Below are positions 34,466 to 44,413 of a stretch of DNA of 64,000 bases, in pieces (the stretch's first letter is position 1; every line of letters starts with the position of its first letter). The stretch spans positions 1 to 64,000 of the forward strand of contig NZ_FRBU01000011.1 of the NCBI RefSeq assembly GCF_900142695.1, given 5' to 3'. Source of the stretch: Flavobacterium xanthum. Its GTDB lineage: Bacteria; Bacteroidota; Bacteroidia; Flavobacteriales; Flavobacteriaceae. The position numbers were made by a program, and so were the translations under genes. A model generated the notes under the pieces. The model had not been told where the DNA came from and did not search any database. It saw only the letters and a list, made by a program, of their open reading frames with translations.

Positions 34466-35626
34466 ATGAGCAAAGAAGTAAAATCAGTAGAATACGGACT
34501 AGAAAAAATATTTGAAGGAGCACAAGATTTCCTTCCTTTACTAGGAACCGATTATGTAGAATTCTACGTAGGAAACGCAAAACAATCGGCACATTATTAC
34601 AAAACCGCTTTCGGTTATCAGTCATTGGCGTACGCCGGATTAGAAACCGGAGTTCGAGACAGAACCTCGTATGTGTTAAAGCAAGATAAGATTCGTATTG
34701 TTTTAACAACGCCTTTAACACAGGATTCTCCTATTCATGACCATTTGCAAAAACACGGTGATGGAGTGAAAGTGGCGGCTCTTTGGGTTGAAGACGCTAC
34801 AAGCGCTTACGAAGAAACTATGAAACGTGGAGCGCGCTCTTTTATGGAGCCAACGGTTGAGAAAGATGAATTTGGAGAAGTAGTACGTTCCGGAATTTAT
34901 ACCTACGGAGAAACGGTACATATTTTTGTGGAGCGTAAAAATTATACGGGTGTTTTCCTTCCGGGCTACAAAGAATGGAAATCCGATTACAATCCAGAGC
35001 CAACAGGATTAAAATATATCGATCACATGGTGGGAAATGTAGGTTGGAACGAAATGAATACTTGGGTGAAATTTTATGAAGATGTGATGGGATTTGTGAA
35101 TTTCCTATCTTTTGATGACAAACAAATCAATACCGAATATTCGGCCTTGATGAGTAAAGTAATGTCTAATGGAAATGGTAGAATCAAATTTCCAATCAAC
35201 GAACCAGCTGAAGGAAAGAAGAAATCACAAATTGAAGAATATTTAGATTTTTATGGTGGACCTGGAATTCAGCACATCGCTATTGCTACGGATGATATTA
35301 TTAAAACAGTGTCGCAATTAAAAGCAAGAGGAATCGAATTCTTATCTGCTCCGCCTCATACGTATTATGAAGCTATACCAGAGCGACTGGGAGCCCATAT
35401 GAAAATGATGAAAGAAGACTTGAATGAAATCGAGAAATTAGCCATTATGGTTGATGCGGATGAAGAGGGCTATTTACTGCAGATTTTCACTAAACCGGTA
35501 CAAGATAGGCCTACCTTGTTTTTTGAAATTATTCAAAGAATGGGTGCCAAAGGTTTTGGTGCAGGGAACTTCAAAGCGCTTTTTGAATCAATTGAACGAG
35601 AACAGCAATTGCGAGGAACGTTGTAA
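34466..35626 (+). CDS. hppD: 4-Hydroxyphenylpyruvate dioxygenase
   Basis: Turns 4-hydroxyphenylpyruvate into homogentisate, the step before HmgA. The 386 residues comprise two vicinal-oxygen-chelate domains. The first (about 25-160) begins TDYVEFYVGNAKQSAHYY, and the second holds the iron ligands: His in YIDHMVGNVG, His in GIQHIAIATDD, and Glu in EEGYLLQIFTKPVQDRPTLFFEIIQR. The C-terminal GFGAGNFKALFESIEREQ is the usual closing helix. It lies 255 bases after hmgA with a repeat between. A short orphan transcription unit follows. Confidence 0.96.
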   Translation: MSKEVKSVEYGLEKIFEGAQDFLPLLGTDYVEFYVGNAKQSAHYYKTAFGYQSLAYAGLETGVRDRTSYVLKQDKIRIVLTTPLTQDSPIHDHLQKHGDGVKVAALWVEDATSAYEETMKRGARSFMEPTVEKDEFGEVVRSGIYTYGETVHIFVERKNYTGVFLPGYKEWKSDYNPEPTGLKYIDHMVGNVGWNEMNTWVKFYEDVMGFVNFLSFDDKQINTEYSALMSKVMSNGNGRIKFPINEPAEGKKKSQIEEYLDFYGGPGIQHIAIATDDIIKTVSQLKARGIEFLSAPPHTYYEAIPERLGAHMKMMKEDLNEIEKLAIMVDADEEGYLLQIFTKPVQDRPTLFFEIIQRMGAKGFGAGNFKALFESIEREQQLRGTL

Positions 35627-35747
35627 ATAGGTGTTATTTTTACACATTGTGAAAAAATAACCGATGAACAACCTATATTTTTGTAAATGTTGTGTTAAAC
35701 TTTATTTTTAACAAATATAACTAGTTTTGTTAACTACCTTTGCACTC

Positions 35748-35862
35748 GCAAAAAGGGAAGGGGTGGTTTCCTTCCTGATTTCATATAAATTTCATAGTTT
35801 ATAGTTTTTTGGTTAGTTAATAGCATAAAAACTCAGTCATTATTTGACTGAGTTTTTTTGTT
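35748..35862 (+). ncRNA. Candidate small RNA after hppD
   Basis: A perfect -7 motif TACCTTTG at 35735-35742 is followed by about 115 bases without an ORF. They hold a GGAAGG/CCTTCC hairpin near the 5' end and a strong terminator (AACTCAGTCA/TGACTGAGTT, 35829-35852, plus T-run). The next gene (35919) has its own promoter (35844-35874), so this piece is not simply its leader. No TTG at the ideal distance upstream. Not recognised as SRP RNA, tmRNA or 6S RNA. Confidence 0.5.
35828..35862 (+). terminator. Terminator of the candidate small RNA
   Basis: AAACTCAGTCA and TGACTGAGTTT flank a 5-base loop and are followed by a run of T. The stem is perfect over 11 pairs. Confidence 0.8.
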
Positions 35863-35874
35863 TTGATATATTTG
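35844..35874 (+). promoter_or_regulatory. Promoter of the DUF3108 gene
   Basis: TTG (35844-35846), 20 bases, TATATTTG (35867-35874). It matches the consensus in sequence and spacing and overlaps the preceding terminator. The leader to 35919 would be about 40 bases. Confidence 0.6.
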
Positions 35875-35918
35875 GAATAAAATTTGCTAGTACAGTCCAT
35901 AAATAGACAAATCAAGTA

Positions 35919-36689
35919 ATGAAAAAACTATTCTTATTCTTTTTATTGATTATAACTGTAAGTAGCTTTGATTCCCCTCAGGAAGATGCTTATGCTGTTG
36001 GCGAGTGGTTCAAATTTAGAATCCATTACGGAATAGTAAATGCGGGTTATGCCACGCTAGAAGTCAAAGATGCGACAATAAATAATAAAAAAACGTTTCA
36101 TGTTGTCGGTAAGGGATACACTACCGGAATGTCTCGATTTTTCTTCAAGGTTGACGATTTATACGAAAGTTATATTGACAAAGAAACCAGAAATCCATAT
36201 CAGTTTGTTCGAAAAATTGATGAAGGAGGATACACTAAAAATCAAGAAGGTTTTTTCAATCAATCCAGCAATAGAGTGGTTGTAAAAGATTATAAACACA
36301 AGACAGAAAAAACGCTTTACATTCCAAAAAACACACAAGATATTTTATCCACTTTTTATTATTTAAGGAATCATCCTAATATTGATAAGTTAAAAATTGG
36401 CGAAGCCGTGGCCATTGACATGTTTTTTGATGATGAAACGACAAAATTTAAGCTAAAGTTTATTGGGCGCGAAAATATTACCACTAAATTTGGCGTTGTT
36501 CCAGCGATGATTTTTAGACCTTTAGTACAATCAGGTCGTGTTTTTAAGGAGCAAGAAAGTCTTACCGTTTGGATTTCGGATGACGATAATAAATTGCCAC
36601 TTAGAATAAAAGCTAGTTTAGCTGTAGGTTCAATTAAAGCAGATATTGATGCATACAAAGGATTAAAGACTCCTTTTAAAACAAAATAA
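35919..36689 (+). CDS. Exported DUF3108 domain protein
   Basis: Protein of 256 residues with a short signal peptide (MKKLFLFFLLIITVSSFDS). The DUF3108 pattern starts at GEWFKFRIHYGIVNAGYATLEV (about 27-48) and runs through DILSTFYYLRNHP and PLRIKASLAVGSIKADI. The family is exported and predicted to form a beta-sheet fold related to periplasmic lipid/lipoprotein-binding scaffolds. Its function is unknown. It has its own promoter and is followed after 2 bases by the tryptophan 2,3-dioxygenase gene, though a link between the two proteins is not apparent. Confidence 0.9.
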   Translation: MKKLFLFFLLIITVSSFDSPQEDAYAVGEWFKFRIHYGIVNAGYATLEVKDATINNKKTFHVVGKGYTTGMSRFFFKVDDLYESYIDKETRNPYQFVRKIDEGGYTKNQEGFFNQSSNRVVVKDYKHKTEKTLYIPKNTQDILSTFYYLRNHPNIDKLKIGEAVAIDMFFDDETTKFKLKFIGRENITTKFGVVPAMIFRPLVQSGRVFKEQESLTVWISDDDNKLPLRIKASLAVGSIKADIDAYKGLKTPFKTK

Positions 36690-36691
36690 TA

Positions 36692-37627
36692 ATGAATAAT
36701 AACGAGAATTCAGAAGCTATCTTAAAAGAAATTGAGCTTAAATACAATGCAATAAATCAAAAAACAGAGACGCAGTTAGAAGGATTGCTTTGGTCTAAAC
36801 CTATTACGTATTGGGATTATATTCAAACAGACGCTTTGTTAAACCTTCAAATCCAAAGAACGACGCTTCCTGATGAAATGGTTTTCATCATGTATCACCA
36901 AGTAAATGAATTAATATTCAAAATGATTCTGTGGGAAATGCAGCAGATCTCTTATTGTAAGGAGATCAATACGGTGTTTTTTACAGAAAGATTAATGCGA
37001 ATTAGTCGTTATTTCGATATGTTAACCACCTCCTTCAGTATTATGGGCGATGGGATGGAAGTTGAGCAATACATGAAGTTTAGAAATACGTTAACTCCTG
37101 CTAGTGGTTTTCAAAGCGCACAATACCGTCTGATAGAATTTTCGTCCACAGACCTAATAAATCTGATCGATCATCGTTATAGAGATTCAATTGATAGAAA
37201 TACACCTTATGAATTTGCCTTAGAGCATTTGTACTGGCAAGCAGCGGGAAAAGAGTATCATACCGGAAAGAAATCTTTTCTATTAGAGGAGTTCGAAAGA
37301 AAATATAAAAAGATATTCTTATCACACATGGAAGAATACAACACCATTAATATTTGGCAAAAATTCAAGCAATTGCCTGAATTAGATCAAAAAAATCCAG
37401 AGCTAATTCAAGCCATGCGTCATTATGATCATACGGTCAATATTACTTGGGTAATGCAACATTTGAATACGGCAAAAAAATATATTGATCAAAGCGGAAA
37501 AGGAGATGGCGAAGCTACGGGTGGAAGTGATTGGAAGAAATACATGCATCCTAAATACCAAAGAAGAATTTTCTTCCCGGATTTATGGAGTAGCCATGAA
37601 TTAGAAAATTGGGGAGTAGAAATGTAG
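36692..37627 (+). CDS. kynA: Tryptophan 2,3-dioxygenase
   Basis: Heme enzyme that opens the indole ring of tryptophan to N-formylkynurenine. It has 311 residues. Family motifs are LPDEMVFIMYHQVNELIFKMI near 50-70, FRNTLTPASGFQSAQYR around 128-144, and GATGGSDWKKYMHPKYQRRIFFPDLW at the end (the GTGGS loop in the form ATGGSDW). The proximal heme histidine is expected in the region HYDHTVNITWVMQH. It follows the DUF3108 gene closely and belongs with hmgA and hppD as part of aromatic amino-acid breakdown. Rest of the kynurenine pathway not in view. Confidence 0.93.
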   Translation: MNNNENSEAILKEIELKYNAINQKTETQLEGLLWSKPITYWDYIQTDALLNLQIQRTTLPDEMVFIMYHQVNELIFKMILWEMQQISYCKEINTVFFTERLMRISRYFDMLTTSFSIMGDGMEVEQYMKFRNTLTPASGFQSAQYRLIEFSSTDLINLIDHRYRDSIDRNTPYEFALEHLYWQAAGKEYHTGKKSFLLEEFERKYKKIFLSHMEEYNTINIWQKFKQLPELDQKNPELIQAMRHYDHTVNITWVMQHLNTAKKYIDQSGKGDGEATGGSDWKKYMHPKYQRRIFFPDLWSSHELENWGVEM

Positions 37628-37647
37628 GTTGAACTAAAAAACAAGGT

Positions 37648-38868
37648 TTGAAACAAATATTTATAGTTGTTATAGCGCTATTTTCTTTAGTATCATGTAA
37701 AAAAGTAGAGAAAATAAAGGAGGAAAAGATCGTAAAATTAGTCCCTAAAAAAAGTGAGTTTGGGTTTGTGTATGCTGATTTTAATGTAGTTCAGGACACT
37801 GTGAAAAGAGGGGACACTTTTGGCACGTTGCTAGAAGAGCAAAATATTGGAGATCGAAAAGTATTTGATATTGTCGCTAAAGTAAGAGATAGTTTTGATG
37901 TAAGAAGCATCAGGATAAATAAGCCTTTTACATTGCTTCGCTCCAAAAATAAAAAGAATGACTTACAGGTTTTTATATATCAACCGGATGCGTTAACCTA
38001 TTACGTAATTGATATGCGAGATAGCGCAGTGGTTGTTTACAAAAAAATAAAACCCATTACGATTAAACGCCGGACCATTGGCGGAGTTTTAAAAGAATCA
38101 TTGTCTGAAACCTTAGGCAATGCAAAGATAGAAGGAGCGCTAGCCAGCAAAATTGCTAAAATTTATGCCTATTCTATTGATTTTATGAAGCTCAAAAAAG
38201 GCGATCGGTTTGCAATAACTTTTACGGAACGATTCATAAATGATAGCATCTATGACGGCGTGGAAGAGTTGGAAGCTTCCTTTTTTGAATACAGAGGTAA
38301 AATTATCTATGCATTTCCTTTTGCGAAGAATCTCAATTCAGATAAAAAAGAGTACTATGATGAGCAAGGAAAAACCCTAAAAAATTTCTTTCTTAAATCA
38401 CCCATCAAATTCAGCAGAATTTCATCCCGATTTTCATCCAGTCGCTTTCATCCAGTGCAACACCGATGGAAAGCGCACAAAGGAACGGATTATGCTGCTC
38501 CACGAGGTACTCCTATTACGACCACTGCGGGAGGGATTGTAGAGCAAAGCGGTTTTACTGCTGGGAACGGAAATTTTGTAAAAGTGAAACATAACGGCAC
38601 CTATTCTACTCAATACCTGCACATGTCTAAAATATTAGTAAGACGTGGGCAACGGGTCAATCAAGGACAAGTTATAGGTTTAGTGGGAAGTACAGGTCTC
38701 GCTACTGGACCTCATGTGTGTTATCGATTCTGGAAAAATGGCAGGCAAGTAGATGCCCTTAAGCTTAAATTACCAACCGGAGAGCCGATGAGTGGTGCCA
38801 GTAAAAATCGGTTTATTAAAGCAATTACGCCGTTGAAATTTGTACTGGACAGTGTTGCCAATTTATAA
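37648..38868 (+). CDS. M23-family peptidoglycan endopeptidase, lipoprotein
   Basis: Protein of 406 residues that begins with a TTG codon, giving MKQIFIVVIALFSLVSC. A lipobox ends at Cys17. A middle region (about 40-230) contains LysM/OapA-like strand patterns. The C-terminal M23 (LytM) domain shows the zinc ligands in HRWKAHKGTDYAAPRG, QYLHMSKI and GPHVCYRF, so it should be active. It cuts cell-wall cross-links or binds wall at the envelope. No other start with a good signal peptide exists, which supports TTG. It lies 20 bases after kynA. Confidence 0.9.
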   Translation: MKQIFIVVIALFSLVSCKKVEKIKEEKIVKLVPKKSEFGFVYADFNVVQDTVKRGDTFGTLLEEQNIGDRKVFDIVAKVRDSFDVRSIRINKPFTLLRSKNKKNDLQVFIYQPDALTYYVIDMRDSAVVVYKKIKPITIKRRTIGGVLKESLSETLGNAKIEGALASKIAKIYAYSIDFMKLKKGDRFAITFTERFINDSIYDGVEELEASFFEYRGKIIYAFPFAKNLNSDKKEYYDEQGKTLKNFFLKSPIKFSRISSRFSSSRFHPVQHRWKAHKGTDYAAPRGTPITTTAGGIVEQSGFTAGNGNFVKVKHNGTYSTQYLHMSKILVRRGQRVNQGQVIGLVGSTGLATGPHVCYRFWKNGRQVDALKLKLPTGEPMSGASKNRFIKAITPLKFVLDSVANL

Positions 38869-39052
38869 TTGGGTCCTTTTTTCTAGACTTTGGATTGTTT
38901 TTGGTTATAAATCACCATCCTTTGGTTTATTTCGTACTTGACAAATTAACTGTTTTGCCGCAAAATTGTGATATAATTCAAAACTCATTTTTCATTAAAA
39001 CTAATTTGAGTATTTTTGGCAGAATTTAAATACTACTACAAATCCTTTATAA

Positions 39053-40711
39053 ATGGCTTTAAATACGATAAACCCGACGGAAACAATTGCTTGGAAGAAA
39101 CTAGAAATGCATTTCAACAAGATGCAAAAAGTGTCTATGCAGGAATTATTTCAACTGGATCCTACGAGAATTGATAAATTCAATCTGCAGTGGAATGATT
39201 TTTTACTTGATTATTCTAAAAATTGTATTGATCAGGAAACCATTCAATTATTAATAGAACTAGCTGATGAAATGGGGCTTAAAAGTGCTATTGCGGATTA
39301 TTTTGATGGTGCCATAATCAATCAAACTGAAAACCGAGCCGTATTGCATACTGCCTTGCGTGCTAAGGAATCTGCGGTTGTTACTGTTGATGGAATTAAT
39401 GTAATTCCTGATGTGTATAATGTAAAACGTAAAATAGAGACATTTACAAACGAAGTTACCTTAGGCAGTAGAACCGGTTTTACAGGGAAACCGTTTACAG
39501 ATGTTGTGAATATAGGTATTGGCGGTTCAGATTTGGGACCCGCTATGGTGGTAGAGGCATTACAGTTTTATAAAAATCATTTAAATGTTCATTTCGTTTC
39601 CAACGTTGATGGTGATCATGTCAATGAAATCATTAAAAAGTTAAATCCTGAAACAACCTTGTTTGTTATTGTTTCTAAAACGTTTACCACACAGGAAACC
39701 TTGACTAATTCTGAAACCATTAGAAAATGGTTTTTGTCCCCAGATTTTGGAACAACTCAAGCGGATGTAGCGAAACATTTTGTTGCGGTTTCCACCAATA
39801 TTGATAAAGTAACTGAATTTGGTATAAATCCAGACAATGTTTTTCCCATGTGGGACTGGGTTGGCGGTCGATTCTCATTGTGGAGTGCAGTTGGCCTTAC
39901 GATAAGTTTAGCGGTAGGATACGATAGTTTTAATGATTTGTTGAAAGGGGCAAATGAGATGGACGAACATTTTAAAACAGCCGATTTCGATAAAAACATG
40001 CCCGTGATTTTAGCTTTGTTAAGTGTTTGGTACAATAACTTTTATGGTGCCGAAAGTGAAGCTTTGATTCCGTACACACAATACTTGCAAAAATTAGCAC
40101 CTTATTTGCAGCAAGGAACAATGGAAAGCAATGGTAAAAGTGTGGGTCGTGATGGCAAGCCGGTCCACTATCAAACCGGAACTATTATCTGGGGAGAACC
40201 AGGAACGAATGCACAACATGCTTTTTTTCAATTAATGCATCAAGGAACTAAATTGATTCCAACTGATTTTATTGGATTTGTGAATCCTTTATATGGAGAT
40301 GAAGATCATCATAATAAGCTGATGTCTAACTTTTTTGCGCAAACCGAGGCATTACTTCATGGTAAACCGGAAGCACAAGTACAAGCGGAATTTGATAAGC
40401 AAGCGCTTGCAGCAGAGAAAGCTAAATTTCTTTTGCCTTTTAAAGTATTCGCAGGAAACAAACCAACGAATACTATTTTAATTCAAAAACTAACACCAGC
40501 AACCTTGGGATCTTTAATTGCGTTGTATGAACACAAAATTTTTGTTCAAGGTATTATTTGGAATATTTTTAGTTTTGATCAATGGGGAGTCGAGTTAGGT
40601 AAACAATTGGCAAACTCTATACTAGAGGAAATTAATACGGAAAAAGTTCAAAGTCATGATAGTTCTACGGCATTTTTATTGAATCATTTTTTAAGGAGTA
40701 AAAAGAACTAG
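39053..40711 (+). CDS. pgi: Glucose-6-phosphate isomerase
   Basis: Interconverts glucose 6-phosphate and fructose 6-phosphate in glycolysis. It has 552 residues. Signature segments are [19 protein letters not shown] (about 150-168), [27 protein letters not shown], and the active-site part [16 protein letters not shown] with GKPVHYQTG. The C-terminal [23 protein letters not shown] is the second family signature. It is a single gene closed by a strong terminator. Confidence 0.97.
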   Translation: MALNTINPTETIAWKKLEMHFNKMQKVSMQELFQLDPTRIDKFNLQWNDFLLDYSKNCIDQETIQLLIELADEMGLKSAIADYFDGAIINQTENRAVLHTALRAKESAVVTVDGINVIPDVYNVKRKIETFTNEVTLGSRTGFTGKPFTDVVNIGIGGSDLGPAMVVEALQFYKNHLNVHFVSNVDGDHVNEIIKKLNPETTLFVIVSKTFTTQETLTNSETIRKWFLSPDFGTTQADVAKHFVAVSTNIDKVTEFGINPDNVFPMWDWVGGRFSLWSAVGLTISLAVGYDSFNDLLKGANEMDEHFKTADFDKNMPVILALLSVWYNNFYGAESEALIPYTQYLQKLAPYLQQGTMESNGKSVGRDGKPVHYQTGTIIWGEPGTNAQHAFFQLMHQGTKLIPTDFIGFVNPLYGDEDHHNKLMSNFFAQTEALLHGKPEAQVQAEFDKQALAAEKAKFLLPFKVFAGNKPTNTILIQKLTPATLGSLIALYEHKIFVQGIIWNIFSFDQWGVELGKQLANSILEEINTEKVQSHDSSTAFLLNHFLRSKKN

Positions 40712-41076
40712 AAAATTTATATTTTTCATAAATTTTCACATAATTTGAATTGATAGCTCTTTTTAGAGCGGTAAATATAGTTTTTAAGGCCCTGATTGGA
40801 GTGAAATCAGGGCTTTTTTATGGCTAAGTGTCTCTTTTTTAATAGTTTTATTGAGTTTTTTGAGTTTTTTTTAATGGTTGCAATATGATAAATAGTGACA
40901 ATAGTTTAATAAAAACAGTTATTTATTGATACAAAACCTTTTTATTGTTAAAAATACCGATAAAATTATTTTTAATTGAATTCCTCATTTTTTCAAAAAC
41001 AGGAATTCTTAACGTTGTATTAACTTATTAAACTAAAAATGTTATAATTTTGCCAAATATTTTTAAACTAATCAAT
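40712..41076. other. Intergenic region between pgi and the Oar-like gene
   Basis: Contains a GCTCT/AGAGC mini-hairpin (40756-40769), the pgi terminator (40789-40820), AT-rich sequence, an inverted repeat GAATTCCT/AGGAATTC (40978-40985 with 41001-41008) that could be an operator or hairpin, and a -7 motif TAATTTTG (41045-41052). No gene found. Confidence 0.6.
40789..40820 (+). terminator. Terminator after pgi
   Basis: GCCCTGATT (40789-40797) pairs with AATCAGGGC (40805-40813), followed by TTTTTT. Confidence 0.85.
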
Positions 41077-44000
41077 ATGAAAAAATTATTAAAGTTATTT
41101 TTTGTGCTGGCGGTGTTCTTTTACGCGAACTCTAATATTTATGCTCAGGGTAACACAAATTCTTCTATTAGTGGTAATGTTTACGATAAGGATACGCAAA
41201 CCTTACCAGGGGCCTCTATTCTTGCAGTACACACTCCATCCGGTACTCGTTACTCAGCATCTACGGATGGTACAGGAAATTTTAGTATTTCAAATATGAG
41301 AGTTGGAGGACCATACAAGGTTACTGTAACATTTGTAGGTTTCTCGGATTTTGTAAACAGTGATGTTTATCTTCAATTAGGTGAGAACAAAACTTTTAAG
41401 GTTGTTTTGTTAGAAGAGTCAAATGAGTTACAAGAAGTTGTAGTAAAATCTTCTAGAGATAACACATTTAATACTCAAAGAACTGGAGCTCAGACAGTAA
41501 TTAATGCTGACAAGATTAATGCATTGCCATCTTTGTCTAGAAATATTTCTGACTTTGCAAGACTTACACCTCAAGCTCAACTGAGAGGTGATGATGTTTT
41601 GTCTATTGGTGGTCAAAACAACAGATTTAATGCAATTTATATTGATGGAGCGGTAAGTAATGACGTTTTTGGTTTGGCTGCAAACGGAACTAATGGGGGT
41701 CAAACAGGAGTTAGTCCTATCTCTATTGACGCTATCGAACAATTCCAAGTAAGTGTAGCCCCCTATGATGTAAAGCTATCAGGTTTTGCAGGTGGAGCGA
41801 TTAGTGCAATTACTCGTTCTGGAACCAACAATTTTGAAGGATCGGCTTACTTTTTAAATAGAGATGAATCTATTGCAGGTAAAACACCTCCTTCTTTAGC
41901 TGGAACAAACGGTAGAAAAAAACTGGCAGATTTCTCAGCTCAGACTTATGGAGTTCGTGCTGGTGGAGCACTTGTAAAAGATAAATTGTTTTACTTCATA
42001 AATTATGAAAAACAAAATAATGAAACTCCACAGCCTTTTGAATTATCTACTTACACAGGTTTGTCAGGAAATAGAATAGGAGAATTAAGAGCTAAATTAG
42101 CTACTTATGGTTATGATCCAGGTTCTTTTGATAATAACGTGCGTACGCTTGTAAGTGATAAAATTATTGGTAAAATAGACTGGAATATTAATGATAACCA
42201 CAAATTGTCTTTTAAACATAGTTATGTTACTGCAGAGCAATTTTCTCCAGGCCGTTCTTCCGCAACTGCAATCAGTTTCGGTAATGGTGGTCAATTATTC
42301 AATTCTGTAACTAATTCAACCTCTTTAGAATTGAACTCAAGATTTGGAAATAAATTCTCAAATAATTTAGTTGTTGCTTACACTAACGTTGCTGATGATA
42401 GAGATGCAGCTGGAGATCCTTTTCCAACTGTTCAAATTTTTGATGGAGCTAATCAAAGTATTTTCTTTGGTGCGGAAGGATTTTCTACAGCAAATCTTTT
42501 AGATCAAAAGATATTAACGATTACTGATAATTTTGAAATCAATACAGGTATCAATAAAATTACAATTGGTACTCACAATGAATTTTCACAATCTAAAAAT
42601 GTATTTTTTGGAAATAATTTTGGATCTTACAGATATTCTAATCTTGACGATTTCTTACTTGACAGAAAACCGAACAGATATATTTTGAATTACTCTTTGA
42701 TCGGAGGAAGTGGAGATGGGTCTCTAGGAGCGGCTGAATTTGGTACTAAGCAATTTGGTTTCTACTTACAAAATGACATGAGATTATCAGATAATTTTAA
42801 ATTATCTTACGGTGTTAGGGTTGACGTACCAGTTTGGGAAAATGGTCTAGGTAATGATGATTTTAATAACAGAACTATTCCTTTGTTAGAAGCTGCAGGT
42901 AAAAATTTACAAGGTGCTAGAGTAGGAGAAAGAATTAACACTACAGCTCATTTTGCACCGCGTTTAGGATTTAATTATGATGTAAATGGTAAAAAATCTA
43001 CTCAAATTAGAGGTGGTGTAGGGATTTTTACTTCAAGATTACCGTTAGTATGGCCAGGTGGAACATACAACAATAATGGTGTTACTCAAGGAGCTATCCA
43101 AATAACATCAGCAGCGCAAATGCCTGTTTTTAATCCTAATACTAGTGTTGATAGTCAGATTGCACCGCTTCCTGCTTCATATCCTCGCCCAGGTTCAGGA
43201 CGTACAGGAGGAAATATCGATTTGTTTGCAAAAGATTTCAAATTGCCTCAAGTTTTCAAAGCGAGTTTTGCTGTTGATCAAAAACTACCTTTAGGTTTTG
43301 TTTTGACTTCTGAAATCACGTACAATGATAATATTAGTGCCGTTACCTACGAAAACTTAAACATCAGAAGTTCAACTAGTAACTTGACAGGTGCTGATAC
43401 AAGACCTCGTTATAATGGTAATACTAGAGTTGATAACTCTTATTTAGGAGTGTATTTAGGCTCTAATACAGGTGAAGGGAAAGCTTATAATGTAGCTTTT
43501 ACATTAGCTAAGAACTTCAGATCTGATTTTATTGATGGTAATATCTCAGGAACTTACTCTTATGGTAAATCGACTGTTTTATTAGACGCAACGTCTTCTC
43601 AAAATAGTTCTCAGTGGAACAACACGGAAACTGTTAATGGTGCTAATTATTTATCACTTTCAAGATCTGATTTTGATCCAGGAAGAAGAATTATTTCTAA
43701 TGGTAATGCGACATTAAAATGGAGTAAATTCACTAAATCTAGAATCGGTTTCTTCTATGAAGGTGCTCAAGGAACTCCAATCAGTTATGTTTATAATGAT
43801 GCAGGGCGTTTATTACAGGATACATTCTCTAACTCAGCGTTAATTTATGTTCCTGCTGCGCAAAGTGATATTAGACTTGTTTCTACTTCTTCAAACACTT
43901 TGACTCCACAACAACAATGGGATGCTTTAAGTGCTTTTATCGAAGGTAATGAATATTTAAAAGGTAGAAAAGGAGATTATGCAGAACGTAATGGAGATCG

Positions 44001-44319
44001 TTTGAAAACGAGTCATATAGTTGATTTAAAATTCGCTCAAGAGTTCTCTTTTAACATAGGTAAAAAGAAACATACACTGGAATTCACAGCAGATATTTTT
44101 AACTTTACCAATCTTTTAAATAAAAATTGGGGTAAGAGATACTTCACCAATAATGACCAAGTTCAGTTACTACAACAAGTTGGTTTCGTAACAGGTACAA
44201 ATACACCTACTTTTAGTTACAATCCTGCAGTAGGAAACAATATTAATCAAGTTGACGATGTAGGTTTGAATTCATCAAGATGGCAAATGCAAACCGGTGT
44301 TCGTTATACATTCAACTAA
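41077..44319 (+). CDS. Oar-like TonB-dependent receptor
   Basis: Protein of 1080 residues from the ATG giving MKKLLKLFFVLAVFF. A frame opening at TTG 41050 overlaps the -7 motif and is rejected. A signal peptide (to about IYAQ) is followed by a carboxypeptidase-like domain (SSISGNVYDKDTQTLPGASILAV), a plug (NISDFARLTPQAQLRGDD, SIDAIEQFQVSVAPYDVKLSGFAGGAI) and a long barrel ending WQMQTGVRYTFN. The ITRSGTNNFEGSAYFLNRD segment and overall layout match Oar-type receptors, which import or display large ligands. Substrate unknown. It is bounded by a promoter motif and a strong terminator. Confidence 0.9.
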   Translation: MKKLLKLFFVLAVFFYANSNIYAQGNTNSSISGNVYDKDTQTLPGASILAVHTPSGTRYSASTDGTGNFSISNMRVGGPYKVTVTFVGFSDFVNSDVYLQLGENKTFKVVLLEESNELQEVVVKSSRDNTFNTQRTGAQTVINADKINALPSLSRNISDFARLTPQAQLRGDDVLSIGGQNNRFNAIYIDGAVSNDVFGLAANGTNGGQTGVSPISIDAIEQFQVSVAPYDVKLSGFAGGAISAITRSGTNNFEGSAYFLNRDESIAGKTPPSLAGTNGRKKLADFSAQTYGVRAGGALVKDKLFYFINYEKQNNETPQPFELSTYTGLSGNRIGELRAKLATYGYDPGSFDNNVRTLVSDKIIGKIDWNINDNHKLSFKHSYVTAEQFSPGRSSATAISFGNGGQLFNSVTNSTSLELNSRFGNKFSNNLVVAYTNVADDRDAAGDPFPTVQIFDGANQSIFFGAEGFSTANLLDQKILTITDNFEINTGINKITIGTHNEFSQSKNVFFGNNFGSYRYSNLDDFLLDRKPNRYILNYSLIGGSGDGSLGAAEFGTKQFGFYLQNDMRLSDNFKLSYGVRVDVPVWENGLGNDDFNNRTIPLLEAAGKNLQGARVGERINTTAHFAPRLGFNYDVNGKKSTQIRGGVGIFTSRLPLVWPGGTYNNNGVTQGAIQITSAAQMPVFNPNTSVDSQIAPLPASYPRPGSGRTGGNIDLFAKDFKLPQVFKASFAVDQKLPLGFVLTSEITYNDNISAVTYENLNIRSSTSNLTGADTRPRYNGNTRVDNSYLGVYLGSNTGEGKAYNVAFTLAKNFRSDFIDGNISGTYSYGKSTVLLDATSSQNSSQWNNTETVNGANYLSLSRSDFDPGRRIISNGNATLKWSKFTKSRIGFFYEGAQGTPISYVYNDAGRLLQDTFSNSALIYVPAAQSDIRLVSTSSNTLTPQQQWDALSAFIEGNEYLKGRKGDYAERNGDRLKTSHIVDLKFAQEFSFNIGKKKHTLEFTADIFNFTNLLNKNWGKRYFTNNDQVQLLQQVGFVTGTNTPTFSYNPAVGNNINQVDDVGLNSSRWQMQTGVRYTFN

Positions 44320-44334
44320 TTTAGTTTATAATTT

Positions 44335-44370
44335 AAAAACCCTCATTTCAATTGAAATGAGGGTTTTTTT
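44335..44370. terminator. Terminator after the Oar-like gene
   Basis: Two 17-base perfectly complementary arms (44335-44351, 44352-44368) followed by Ts. It is very strong, and because the arms abut with no loop bases it must open slightly at the centre. Confidence 0.85.
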
Positions 44371-44385
44371 TATGCCTTTTTTTGT

Positions 44386-44393
44386 TATATTTG
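44386..44393 (+). promoter_or_regulatory. -7 promoter motif of the 4-TM protein gene
   Basis: TATATTTG lies 20 bases before the start at 44414 and supports that start over an upstream one at 44297, which would lie inside the terminator region. Confidence 0.5.
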
Positions 44394-44413
44394 TTAAAAC
44401 AAAAATAATAAAT

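Noticed and set aside
35748..35862. SRP (4.5S) RNA
   Set aside because: The GGAAGG hairpin recalled SRP RNA, but the conserved apical loop sequence (GGUCAGG ... GGAAGCAGCC) is missing and the fold differs.
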